The notes under the pieces are model-generated. The model was not told the DNA's origin. It searched no databases and saw nothing but the letters and a program-made list of their open reading frames with translations. From Mastigamoeba balamuthi (taxonomy: Eukaryota > Evosea > Mastigamoebida > Mastigamoebidae), in assembly GCA_902651635.1 (NCBI GenBank), contig CACRSC010000047.1, positions 1-52,767 of the forward strand: a DNA stretch of 52,767 nucleotides, in the 5' to 3' direction. The translations under genes were made by a program, and so were the position numbers. Below are positions 20,345 to 30,700 of this stretch, piece by piece (the first letter of the stretch is position 1; each line of letters begins with the position of its first letter).

Positions 20345-21418
20345 ATGGCAATGCATCTCAGAAGCCTTATACTCTTGCTGGCAGTGCCACTGGCGCTGGC
20401 ATATGAAGACACCGACCTCAAGTTGATCATCTACACGATGGTCAGGGGAAAGCCCGTATTTCTGTCGTTCCGCAACTGTGTGCCCTGCGGGAAGAAGGAC
20501 CCCATCCAACCTATCTTTGCCCTCACTTTCCAGAGTACGCACATATCCTCTGGCACCCTGTCTTACACGCCTCTATTCCAGAGGGGACTGAGAATCTCAA
20601 AAAGAACGTCGACACCTGCGACACAAATAACTATTTCTGGTTCGATACCTTCGGTGAGATGTGGTACAGAGAAATTGACCAGCAGAGCGGAGCGATTCAG
20701 ATCACCAGTGCTGTGGGTGAGTATCTGGAAATTGGTGCAGACGGAGCAGCGGTTGTCAACACCTACAAGCCACACACGCCCCAGAACCTCTTCAATATGA
20801 TGCAGGAGGGCGAAATGATAAAACTACAGTCCGTCTACAACAGAAAGTTCCTGAGGTTGGGCAAGGAGGACGATGGTTTATACCAGCTGTTGTTCGATGC
20901 CAGTCAGGACCAGGCTGCCGAGTGGTTCTTTAAGGGCTACACGATTGTCCCGTCTCAAGTGCATTTCATCACGTCGAGGGGCACGTTGCTTCAGACCAAC
21001 AACAAGAAGGAGATCAAGCACTACGGGATATTACAGGGTGTGCCCAGCTCCCAGTTGTTTGCTGTTTGCTACATACCTTGACTTTGTCGGTCTTTCTGCA
21101 GCAAACGACCCCAGGACCAAGTGGACAATTCAGGTCGGGAGTCCTGGGTGGTGCATCAGGAACGACGGGACGGGCAAGTACATGATGACCCCCGACCACG
21201 GTGTGGAAACATGGTACGACCAGTGTGACTACAACCACGAACGCGGAATGTGGAGGCTGAGGTTCGGAGCAGTGGACGATGAGCGCGGTGCTGCCTGGAG
21301 CATCCAGTCGTATCACAAGAGACGCTTCCTCTGCGCACACGGAGACGACGAGAGCTGGGTGTCTGTTGACCGCAAAGTTGCAGACACGTGGGAGCACTTC
21401 AGCATCATCCCAGCGTAG
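20345..21418 (+). CDS. Secreted beta-trefoil / fascin-like repeat protein, three exons
   Basis: Exons 20345-20534, 20582-21037 and 21102-21418, with introns of 47 nt (GTACGC...CCAG, phase 1) and 64 nt (GTGTGC...GCAG, phase 1). They join to a protein of about 320 residues. The N-terminus is a signal peptide (HLRSLILLLAVPLALA). From about residue 100 the protein is built of roughly 40-residue repeats, each with a hydrophobic strand, an aromatic-Leu turn and a closing Trp strand: IKLQSVYNRKFLRLG...AEWFFKG, VHFITSRGTLLQTNN...TKWTIQVG, CIRNDGTGKYMMTP...GMWRLRFG, WSIQSYHKRRFLCAHG...TWEHFSII. This pattern fits beta-trefoil or fascin-like folds. The role is probably binding at the cell surface or outside; the ligand is unknown. 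The N-terminal 80 residues contain a few Cys that could pair. Confidence 0.75.
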
Positions 21419-23015
21419 AGACCTCCCCCGGGTACACAGGCTCCATGGGATCCACTGAGACTCTGCAATAATGTGATCTGCACCCTCTGTCTTCTTGGCT
21501 GCATAAGAATTTGGTTTGTGTTTTTCACCATTGACTGCGCTCTGACACCCACTGATTATGAACGTGCCAAGATTCAAGATGACACTAGCACAATCCACAT
21601 ACCCTCAGAGCAACAGGCAATTGATTCCACACGAATAAGGATGCTCGAGAGGGAAACAAGCGAGGGGTCAGGCGAGTGACAGTTTCGTTGGGTCATTCTC
21701 GGGTCGATAGAAATTTTACCGCCTGTGTCTTCTCTCAGAGGGCGTTTCTATGATTTCTATGATGCAATAGAGTCCCACCTGGCGATCAGGTTACTCCGTC
21801 GGCCAGAAGGATTACCCCATGAATCTTCGCGTATAAAGCTGATACCCAACTTTCTTTTATTAATGCCGATCTCACCCACCGCAGGTGCCCTCCAGCGCAA
21901 AGGAGCCCGTCGCCCTGACCTGTCCCGTGCAGTTCCTGTGTCGTCGCTCCCGCTCCCTCTGGCCTTCCAGAGACTCGCGCCGCGTTTTTGGAGCGCTCCG
22001 CTCACTTGACTCCGATTTCAAGCATCGTGACCTTAAGTTTGCTCCCCTCGCTGAGCCGCGCCGGACGCTCAGTCTCCCAGCTCATGTCGAGCCTCGTACA
22101 CCCGCAGTTGGTTGGTGATGCTGCTTTAGCGTGTGGTCGGGGGTCGCGTTGGCGTGCTCTGCTCCCCTCTTGTTATCCTTCCTCGCACTTCGTCGAATTG
22201 CACACCATTTCAGTCTTCTTGGCAGGGTGGTATGGGTGGGCTCCTGTCTGACAATTGCCGTGCGCACTCACGCTCGATTGTCATGCACGAGGACAGACGA
22301 GGGTCTCGGCCGCTATGCAGCGTGCTCCAGTGGGTTCACGTCCGTCCCTGAGAGGGCATCCGAGGCGTTCAGCCCACTGTCTCGCACTGCTCTGTCTCTC
22401 TTAGGGAACACCAGGAACTGCTTACCCATGCAAGGTTTGTAGTTCTCATCAAAATAACGCAGTTCATTGCAGAACATCAACATCCACTTTGAGGGCCGCG
22501 CCAACAGGTGGTGAGGGGCGACCCATAATCGACCTCGGCGGACACAATGTGGTGAGATTTTTGAGGTGGGATATGAGGGGAGTAGCACTGTGGGGTTGTG
22601 GTGGTGGTGGCGAAGCACGGCCACCTGGCTGAGCAGTGGGCAGCTAGGCTCAGTAAGCACCATCCCCGTAGCTCCACGGGCAGCAGCGAAGTCGCCACAC
22701 ACTGGTCGCAGGACAGCCACCTGGCTACGGTCAGCCAGGCACAGTAACTGTAGCCCAATTTTTATTGTCCCTATCAATTGTTCTTTGTTTCATCCTGTGC
22801 GTGCTGACCAGCCCAGGCATCACTTACCCTGGTGACTTATAGCAGATGCTCTGGAGGTCAGGTATTTATGGGATTATCGATGGGATTGCAAAGGTAAGTC
22901 TGTCAGCAAAAGTTCCCAGGACCCCGAGTGTAGGTTGTAGAGGTGGCGATGTGCCGGTGTTGTTCCAGTTGGACTCTACAGACGGCCTCTCACATTCTCT
23001 GAGGGAGCGCTGCTC
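21419..23015. other. Long spacer, nothing recognised
   Basis: I see no gene. A near-repeat of GCCACCTGGCT occurs at about 22619 and 22715, each followed by a CAG/CAGTAA-like tail, and may be a small old duplication. Open frames on both strands lack protein character. CAATTG occurs several times (about 21619, 22250, 22776). Confidence 0.4.
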
Positions 23016-25145
23016 TCAGATGGCAGCCACCAGGCAGTTGGTGAGCATAAGAGCGGCAGCCACCGCTGGAGCCCCCGCAGCACCAGCGGCTGTGGACATC
23101 CCGCTGCTGTGCTCCCCGATGGCCCCCTCGGCGCTCGACGACTGCGACGAGGCCTCGTCTGCGAGCTCGCCGGGCAGCAGCCACATGTTCCTGCCGTACC
23201 CCCCGCCGGCCAGCGGGCTGCACGCGGCCCTGTCGACGCCCACGTAGGCGACCGTCGGCGTGGAGTTGCAGGACGACTGGACCGCGTACTGGTAGTGCGC
23301 CGCGACGCTCGCGTTGAGCAGCTCGAAGAGGTGCGCGTACCCCGCGTACTTGACGCACCGCGTGCCCACGCTCGCGTCCTCGCCCGTCAGCTGCCTGCAC
23401 GCGGCGTCGGCGAACGTGCGCTGCACGAGGCGCGGCAGCGCGAGCCCCGACAGGTCGGGCACAGCGGCAGCGGCGTCGCAGGCGACCATCGTCGAGACGC
23501 CCGCAGCGGCGCCCTTGGCGCAGGTCCGCGCCGTGCAGGCCTCGTCCACCCTGTACGAGTACGACGCGAGACTCGTGACGTTGCATTCGGCGGTGGTCGC
23601 AGCAGCGTCGTAGAAGTACACAGTCAGACTCCTGCGAGCGTCCAGGAGATGTTGTTGGTTAAGATCAATTGATATTCGGAAAAAGAAGAGGTGCGGGATC
23701 CGAGAGGGCGAACTGTGCACCTGGGGACCGTGGGGTTGTCGCTGAGGGAGTCCGCCGACGTGGCGGAGGAGGCGGCAACGGGGTCGGACTGGCCCTGGGT
23801 CCACGCGGCCGTGACGTACTTGGACCCCGACGGCACGCAGCTGCCCAGCGCGAACCACGTCGTCGCCGAGACGGCCCCCGAGCACGCGGCGTTGCTGGCG
23901 TACCTGAGCTGGCGCACGTGCGTGGCGTTGTGGCGCGAGACGTAGTTCATCGCCCCGAGGTACTTGACGCAGCGGTCGCCCACGTGCGCGAACTCTGCCG
24001 CCAGCCGCGTGCACCCCGCGTCGCTGTACGTCCGCTGCACGAGCTTCGAGTACAGCAGCGCCTGCAGGTCCGGCGCCACCGCGGACTCGTTGCACTGTCG
24101 TTCCCAAACGCGGGCAAAAACCCCGCGGGGCGAGAGAAGCGGGTGAGGGAAAACCGCAGGATAAACACCCGAGGGTCCCAATTGATACCGCGAAAAAATG
24201 CCAAAAAGGGCAGCGAGGCCGTCGCACCTTGGTGACGGAGAAGACGCCCGGGAGCATCCCCTTGGTGCAGGCCGAGGGGGACTTGCAGACGGGCGTGGGG
24301 CTGAGGGCCAGCGTGTAGGTCGAGAGCGACGCAGTGGCCACGGCCGCGGGGTCCGCGCAGCCCGCGGCTCCCGGCGCGTAGTAGTACGCGACCAGCGACC
24401 GCGACACGGGCGCCACGGGTCCCTCGTGGCTGCCGCTGCTGCTGGTGCGCTCTGCGGACCCCTCGCTGGCCTCGCTGGCGCTGGCGCTGCTGTTGGTCTC
24501 GTTCTCGAAGTCCGAAAAATCCGCGGACGACGACGACGAGAGCGGCGGGGCCGACGACGACGAGGGGGCGCTGGGCACAACCCAGGAGTTCATGGAGAAG
24601 AGGGAGCCCGAGGGGACGCAGGCGCCCAGCGTGTAGTTGGTCGTCTGGAGCGGAGCCGAGAGGCACGCCGAGGCCACCGCGTACTTGACGCGGACCGCGA
24701 GGCCGTCGCCGTCCCTGTACGTCCGCCAGGCGCTGCCTGCCACCACCGCACAGGCCACGGCCTCGCTGGCGGCCCACCAGGCGCTGTGGTAGGCGACCCG
24801 CGAGCAGCCGGCGTCGCTGTAGAGCGCCACGAGGAGCCCCGCGGACGGCACCGCGAAGCGCAGGTCGCGGCCCGTCGTGTTCTCGCAGGCCGTCGTCGCG
24901 CTGCTGACGCCCGCGATGGTGCCGGCCGTGCACGTCGCCGGGGCGCCAGGCGTGCAGCCGAAGGAGCGCGAGAGGGCGACGGCGACAGCGGGGCTCGCGG
25001 GGCTGCAGAGCTGCGCAGCGTCGTTGTTGAGCCAAGTCTGCTGGCGACCGTACGGCGACAGCAGCGACGCTGAGACAACGCTGCCAGCGAGCAGCAGCAG
25101 TGGCAGCAGCACGGGCAGGCCGGGGGACGCGAGGGGGGCGTGCAT
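23016..25145 (-). CDS. Cysteine-rich repeat surface protein, probably GPI-anchored
   Basis: Exons 25145-24228, 24094-23721 and 23631-23016, with introns of 133 nt (GTGCGA...ACAG, phase 0) and 89 nt (GTGCAC...GCAG, phase 2). Both introns can be read through in frame, but their translation lacks the repeat pattern. The signal peptide is about residues 1-27 (LPVLLPLLLLAGSVVS). The mature protein repeats a module of about 130 residues: an early C, then C..G...G, then YSDAGC or FADAAC, then CVKY, then an aromatic-rich region with further Cys, then GACVPSGS or similar and an N-x-W strand. Between modules are Ser/Glu-rich linkers with N-glycosylation-type sites. The end is Ser-rich and then hydrophobic (AGAPAVAAALMLTNCLVAAI) with no charged tail, the signature of a GPI-attachment signal. 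Family not recognised; function unknown, surface location inferred. Confidence 0.75.
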   Translation of the reverse strand: MHAPLASPGLPVLLPLLLLAGSVVSASLLSPYGRQQTWLNNDAAQLCSPASPAVAVALSRSFGCTPGAPATCTAGTIAGVSSATTACENTTGRDLRFAVPSAGLLVALYSDAGCSRVAYHSAWWAASEAVACAVVAGSAWRTYRDGDGLAVRVKYAVASACLSAPLQTTNYTLGACVPSGSLFSMNSWVVPSAPSSSSAPPLSSSSSADFSDFENETNSSASASEASEGSAERTSSSGSHEGPVAPVSRSLVAYYYAPGAAGCADPAAVATASLSTYTLALSPTPVCKSPSACTKGMLPGVFSVTKVRRPRCPFWHFFAVSIGTLGCLSCGFPSPASLAPRGFCPRLGTTVQRVRGGAGPAGAAVLEARAADVQRRGVHAAGGRVRARGRPLRQVPRGDELRLAPQRHARAPAQVRQQRRVLGGRLGDDVVRAGQLRAVGVQVRHGRVDPGPVRPRCRLLRHVGGLPQRQPHGPQVHSSPSRIPHLFFFRISIDLNQQHLLDARRSLTVYFYDAAATTAECNVTSLASYSYRVDEACTARTCAKGAAAGVSTMVACDAAAAVPDLSGLALPRLVQRTFADAACRQLTGEDASVGTRCVKYAGYAHLFELLNASVAAHYQYAVQSSCNSTPTVAYVGVDRAACSPLAGGGYGRNMWLLPGELADEASSQSSSAEGAIGEHSSGMSTAAGAAGAPAVAAALMLTNCLVAAI

Positions 25146-25424
25146 GGCGGGCGTGGGATGCGAGGGAGAGGGGATCGCTCTGTTGGGGTCTGTGCGGGTG
25201 CGGTGTGGTGAAACAGAAGTGAACTGGGTGGGCTGTTGCTCTTTCGGAGAACCCCGGAATGCATGGGAAAATATCTGCGCCTCGCCGTTCAGTTGATCCT
25301 GCGCTTGCGTAACGAAGCGTGCAATGTTATTCCGATTCCCTCTCTTTCAAGCCGTTGGGAGAGATATTCGTATCTTCTCCAGGAGAATCTGTCCCGTCTA
25401 AAAATCACAAAAGAATCTTCTTCG
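25146..25424. promoter_or_regulatory. Shared divergent promoter region
   Basis: 279 bp separate the start codon of the GPI-anchored protein (25145, minus) from that of PIGX (25425, plus). It is less GC-rich than either gene. It includes GAGATATTCGTATCTTC at about 25360-25376, an imperfect inverted repeat close to the PIGX start. Regulation is inferred from geometry only. Confidence 0.4.
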
Positions 25425-26756
25425 ATGAGCGTCGTCTCCGCGTTTGCCGTCGTCGTCGCCGCGCTGGCCGCCGCCGCCTCTGGCGCGTGCGCGGACCACG
25501 AGGTGGACCTCCTGGCCGCGCGTCCCTCGTTCGCGGCGGCCCTGCGCTCGTGCTCGTCGCCGTCGTCGTCGCTCTGCGCGTCGTCGCCGTCGCCGTCGCC
25601 GCCGCCGCCCCACGTGGCGCTGCGGGCCCCTGGCCACCCGCCCCTGACCGTGGGCGAGGGCGTGGCAGCGTCCGGGGCGCCGTGCGGGGCTGTGGGGGCG
25701 TGCGAGCGGGCTGTGGAGGGGCGGGGGCTGCACAGGGACGTTGTCCTCCGCTGCCCGCTGCCCCCGTGCTGCGCCGCCGCCGTCCTCGTCCAGCCCCTCT
25801 CCGCCCAGCTCTTCGTCGACAGGTGCTCTCTCCAGGCGTTCTCTGTGCCTCTGCGTCACGCAATTGATTCGCTGCGGCCCTTTTGCCCGCTCTCCTCTCC
25901 TCGCTCTGTTCGCTCTGCTCTGCTCTTCTCGTTCTGCTTGCTCTGTTCTGCTCTGCTCTGCTCTCCTCTCCTCTCCTCTCTCTGTTCGCTCTGCTCTGCT
26001 GCTCTGCTTTGCTTCTTAGCGATGCCCTGCGGGGGTCACGCTCCGTCCCCTGCTGGGCATGCGCGTGTGTGTTAGCGCCTGTGCCTGTTGGCTCTCGCCG
26101 CCCGCTGTCTGTGCGTGTGTGCTGCCCAGTGCCCGCGGGACGCTCTGCCGTGTGTAAGATTCCTGGGGTGCGATCGGTCCTTATCGGTTGGCATGTGTGG
26201 CACCGTGGGCACGCGCGTTGCTCGCCTGCCTTGTGGGCTCAGCTCCGTGGCTTTCCTTTGCGCTGCCCTCTTGGGCTCTGGGGAGCTGAGCAGCACAGCT
26301 CGCAGCGCTCTCTCGCCTCACCCGCTCGCTGGCCGCAGGTACCAGGCGCAGTCGTGGGCGCGCTCCGAGTTCGCGGGCCTCGTCAACGTGTCGCTGTGGC
26401 CCACGGAGATGGACCTCGAGGCCCCCGCGTCGCGCGCCTCGCCCAGCGTCGCTGTCCTCGAGTACGCGCTGCGCCCCGGCGTCCGCGAGCTGCGCCTGCC
26501 TGTCCACATGCGCTACCAGGCGCCCCTCAGCGGCCCCTCGGGCCTCGTGCGCCGCGTGGAGGTCCCCGAGGCGCTGCTCGTCGCCCACTGCGGGGGCCAG
26601 TGGGTCGCTGTGGGCGCCGGCGGCAGCGCGTGGGCCGACGTCCCCGTGGCACGCGAGGACATGGGCGGCATCGTGTGGGCCGTCACCACCGGCGTCTCGC
26701 TGGCCTCGGCCTGCGCGATAGCCGTCGCCTCTGCTCTGGCGGCCCGGAGGTCCTGA
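25425..26756 (+). CDS. PIGX: PIG-X, subunit of GPI mannosyltransferase I
   Basis: Two exons, 25425-25822 and 26339-26756 (phase 2), giving about 271 residues. The protein has a signal peptide (SAFAVVVAALAAAASGACA), a lumenal PIG-X/PBN1 domain and one C-terminal membrane helix (IVWAVTTGVSLASACAIAVA) with a short RRS tail. Family landmarks are YALRPGVRELRLPVHMRYQA, the conserved 'LHLPLHLRYQ' element, and VEVPEALLVAHC towards the helix. PIG-X stabilises PIG-M, which adds the first mannose to the GPI precursor in the ER lumen. The Ser/Pro-rich stretch at residues 43-66 is low complexity. The neighbouring divergent gene encodes a probable GPI-anchored protein. The single 516 nt intron is much longer than others here and mostly C/T-rich repeats. 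Confidence 0.8.
25823..26338 (+). repeat. Low-complexity pyrimidine-rich PIGX intron
   Basis: GTGCTC...GCAG intron. Positions about 25880-26020 are made of CTCTG/CTCTC-type units on the sense strand, over 140 nt almost without A. Other introns in the window are mostly 45-130 nt. Confidence 0.8.
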
Positions 26757-27769
26757 GCAGCAGTGGCGCGCGCAGCCCGCAGCAAACAATGGACGCCAAT
26801 TGAATGTGTGCACATAACTCAGCATTCCTGAAAGCGGAGGGCTTGCGGTTACCAGACCGCAGCTACCAATCAATTCTCATGTTACCCAGTGTCCACGCTG
26901 ACCCACTTCTGTGTGCTAGAAATAGCAAAGGCCCTCTGAGGTGATGAGAGTGACGAACGTGGTGCAATTGGGAATTGGAGCATGAAACCCGAGGCAGTGC
27001 TCCGTAGACTTGAATGGGAGAGAAACGGGAATGCTCTGCGTTGCGCGAGAACTTGGAGTACCGCGACCACGTGACCACGACGGACCCGCCCGGCGGGGGA
27101 ACAGCCCCGCAGAGACCAGCGGTGCCTCACACTGCCGTAGATCGTCCCGAACCCAGGGATCTGGGCGAGCGTGGGCCCCATCAGTGGGACTGCAGAGGCC
27201 ACGCAGGGGAAGAGGCCTCCCAGGCGGTACGAGGAGCAGGACGGCCCTCTCCAGCTCGAGCTCAGCGCGCGCTGTCGCTGCCTCCCCGAGGAAATCGTCC
27301 TCCTCCCACGCCATTGCCGCTCTGTGGCGAATCCACAAACAATTGATATCGGCCACAGTCAGATATTTCTCTCGTGTGCCTGGAAGAAACACCTGGCCAG
27401 AATAGCCGTGGATGGGACTGGCCTGCCCTTCTTAGGCCTGGGCCATGCCGTGGAGAGCTCCGCTGGCACGGGTGCGGAGCCAGGGGGCGGCCAGGGACGG
27501 GGCCGAGTGCTGTCGAATCAATTGCGGATTTCCTCTGTGGCAATGGTCCTAATGGGAGCGGTTGCCTCATGGGGAGAAATGGGGCCCGGGGGATATTTGG
27601 CGGCGTGGTCTTTTGGGATAGTAATATCGCCGGCGGAATCTGCGCCGCATCGGCAGTATTGCCTCATCGCTTCTCCGCGAGCAGCGGCGGCCACCAGCAG
27701 CACCAGCAGCACTAGCAGCAGCAGCCTCCGCAGCAGCAGCAGCAGCAGCAGCAGCGTCCCTCGCCCCAG
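26757..27769. other. Spacer between PIGX and the ubiquitin hydrolase
   Basis: No gene is firmly supported. Minus-strand frames around 26880-27390 alternate between acidic and hydrophobic stretches and could be a small multi-exon gene, but I find no domain. The last 100 bp before 27770 contain CAG repeats that continue into the Gln-rich start of the next gene. Confidence 0.4.
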
Positions 27770-30700
27770 ATGGCCGCCCAGCAGCAGCAGCAGCAGCAGC
27801 AGCCGCCCGTCGACGCCGTAGGCAGCGCTGCCCCGGACGCCGCCCTCCTCGCCGCCTCCCACCGCATCGAGTACTCCCTCCGCGAGGGCACGCCGCCTCC
27901 ACACCCCCCCGGGGTCTTCACACACCACGTCTCTCATCGCCCCGCATCCTCGCGTTGCGCCGCATCACTCAACACCCCCGCGTCTCATCGCCCCGCATCT
28001 TCGCGTTGCGCCGCATCGCATCGCATCACACCCGCGTCTCGGCCCGCGTCTTCACGTCGCATCACACAACACCCCGCGTCTCACCGCCGCAGCGTCGCAC
28101 GTCGCGTCTGACGTCGCATCGGTGGCCCTGGCCACGCGCCCTTGCAGAGGGGGACCCCGGGGCTGCGCTGGAGGAGGCGGTGGGCCTGGCGGCCGCGTGC
28201 AGCGCGCGGGCGATGGACCAGCGCGCAGCCGACGCCTTTGTGCGCGCGGCCCTCCCCAAGTTCGCCATCGCCGTCCTCGGCCGCAGGTGCGGGGGACCTC
28301 TCCCACAGGGGGTGGTGGTGGCCCACGCGGGGGTGTGCGGGCGCCACGTGGCGCCACGTGGGCGCCTGCGCGTGGGCCGTGTCGTGGTTTCCAGATCGGG
28401 ATATTCGGAGATCGGGAAATTGAAGTGCAGCGACGGGGTTCAGCGGCGCCTGCGAGGAAATCTCCGGTGACGTGTCGTGGCGTGTGCGCGTCTGGCCCGT
28501 GTGCGCGGGGCGCAGGGAGATGCCGCAGGCGCTGCGGCCCAAGATCAGCGCGCTGGCGCGGGCAGCGCTGGACATCATCGTGCGGGACATGCCCCTCGAC
28601 GTGCGCCAGCCCACCGCCCAGCGCAGCCCCACCTCGCCTCTGCTCTGCTCACGCCCTTGCCTGCTCTGCTGCCTGTCGCCGCCCGGCTTGGCTGCTTGGC
28701 GTGCCTGGCTGCTTGCGGGGGATGCGTGCTGGGTGCTGGGGGGGCCGAGCAGATCATGGAGCTGCACCTGACGCTGAGCAGGCTGCTCAACCCCTGCCTG
28801 GCCTACTGGAAGGACCTCAAGGCCGCCGACAGGGACCCCAGGGGCGCCGCCCCCGCGACCCCGGCCCCCGTGGGCTCCCCGCCGCCCCAGGCCTACGCCC
28901 TGTGGTCCAAGGTCGCCCCTCTCGCCGCTGCTAGAGCTCTCTCTCTCTCTCTCTCTCTGTCCTCTCTCTCTCCCCCAGCGCTCCTGCCGCTGCTTGCTCT
29001 TTCCCATCTCTCTATGTCTCTCTCTGTTTCTCTCTTCTCTCTGGCTGTCTGTCTCTCTCTCCCCGCGCTCCTGTGGCTGGGTCTCAGCTGACGCGGACCC
29101 CCGCAGAAGAAAGACTCGCCCCCCGCGGACTTTGTCGACTGCGTCAACTACTTCGGCTCCATCTCGGGCTTCGACGCGCTGCTCGAGCGCCTGCGCTGCG
29201 ACAACCCGCGCCCCTCGCTCGACTGCGCCAGGCAGATGTGCACGACCATCCAATACGTGCGAGAGAGCCCTCTCCCCAGCAGCAGCAGCGCCAGCGCCAG
29301 CGCCAGCTGCTCACGCGCTACGTGCGGGGGGCGGGGTCTGACTCGTGCAGGTCAGGGGGTGCCTGGCGCAGCCGTTCTGCACGCAGTACGTGGCGCAGGT
29401 GACGCAGGCGGTGTTTACGCAGATGCTCTTCCACGTGGTGCGCGCGGACCTCGGCGCGGCGGAGCGCGTGGCGCTGCAGGAGCTGGGACGCGCGCAGGAG
29501 GAGCTGCTCGAGGCCGTCTCGCCCGCCGAGACCATCGCGCAGGCGATCGACCACTTCGACTTTGACGTCGGCGTGCAGCTCTTCCGCTCGGCCAACCTCG
29601 AGACGCGCCTCAAGGGCCTCAGAGTGCGCACGCGCAGCCCTCGCCCGGCGGGCCTCTCTCACCCGCCGCGCAGATCTTCTCGCTGTTTGTGCGGCGGACG
29701 GCGCTGCAGGACGCGGGCATCTTCACGGCGATGCGCGGGTACCTGTGGACCAGCGGGGGGTCGCCCGAGGACGAGAACAAGAGCCTCAGGCAGTACCCCT
29801 CGTTCCACTACCCGATGCCCTCGGCCCCGGCGTCCTCGCTCGTCATCCTGGGCAGCGGCTGCGGCAGCAGCTGCGGCGGGGGCGCCGGCAGCGCGGGCAT
29901 CGCCTCGCAGGCCCCGCAGCAGCAGGACGCGCAGCAGGGGCTGCAGGGGCTGCAGGGCAGGCAGCAGAAGGAGCCGCCGGTGGCGCCCGTGGACCCGAGG
30001 CTCGTCGTGCGGTGGCTCAACGAGAGCGATGTGCCGCGCGAGATCTGCGAGTTTGCGCACCCCGAGCTCATCAAGGCCGGCGCGGACGTGCTGCTCTTCC
30101 TCTCGGGCAACGGCGAGCTGCCGCCGACGGCCATCGAGAAGCTCTGGGAGACCTCCATCGTGCGCTCACCCCGCCCTGCCCGCTGCTGCTGACTGCGCCG
30201 CTCTGCTCTGCACCGCACGTGTCCAAAGGGGAAGCACGAGTCTGTCAAGCACGCCATCTACAACACTCTGCTCGCGCTGCTGCCGACGCTATCGCGTGCG
30301 CCTATACGCAGCTGGCTGCCTTGTGTGCCCCTGCCGCCCCGGCTGACGCTCCAGCGGCCCCGCACCGCCCGCAGAGAGCTCGATCGCGCTGCTGTTCTCG
30401 AAGCTCAAGAGCACACCGACAGAGAGCCACGACAACGCGACGCTGTCGCTGCTCTCGCGGTTCATTCTCGAGGCCAAGCCCAAGAGCGCCGACGTGCCGT
30501 CGGGGACCGACATCCTCTGGGGCCTCGCACAGGACGACTCGGGCGCCAGCCCCGCCGTAGCCGACAAGGCCACCGAGCAGCTGCTCGACCTCCTCCGCAG
30601 CCCCACCTGCCAGTCCCAGCGGTGCGCACCACGCACGGTTGCCCCGGAGGAGCTCATGGGAGTGGGGGGGCCCCTGCGCAGGATGGCGTACATGACGCAG

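Noticed and set aside
22610-22755. GCCACCTGGCT near-repeats as a mobile element
   Set aside because: Only two short imperfect copies without ends or coding capacity; too little to call.
24095-24227. Reading the surface protein straight through as one 709-codon frame
   Set aside because: The two stop-free segments translate to sequence without the repeat pattern, and GT-AG borders restore the CNES and RSLTVYFY continuations.
26882-27392. Small minus-strand gene upstream of the ubiquitin hydrolase
   Set aside because: Frames change every 100-200 bp and no combination of exons gave a recognisable protein.
28930-28980. CT dinucleotide run as a regulatory element
   Set aside because: It lies inside an intron of the ubiquitin hydrolase and is explained as low-complexity intron sequence.
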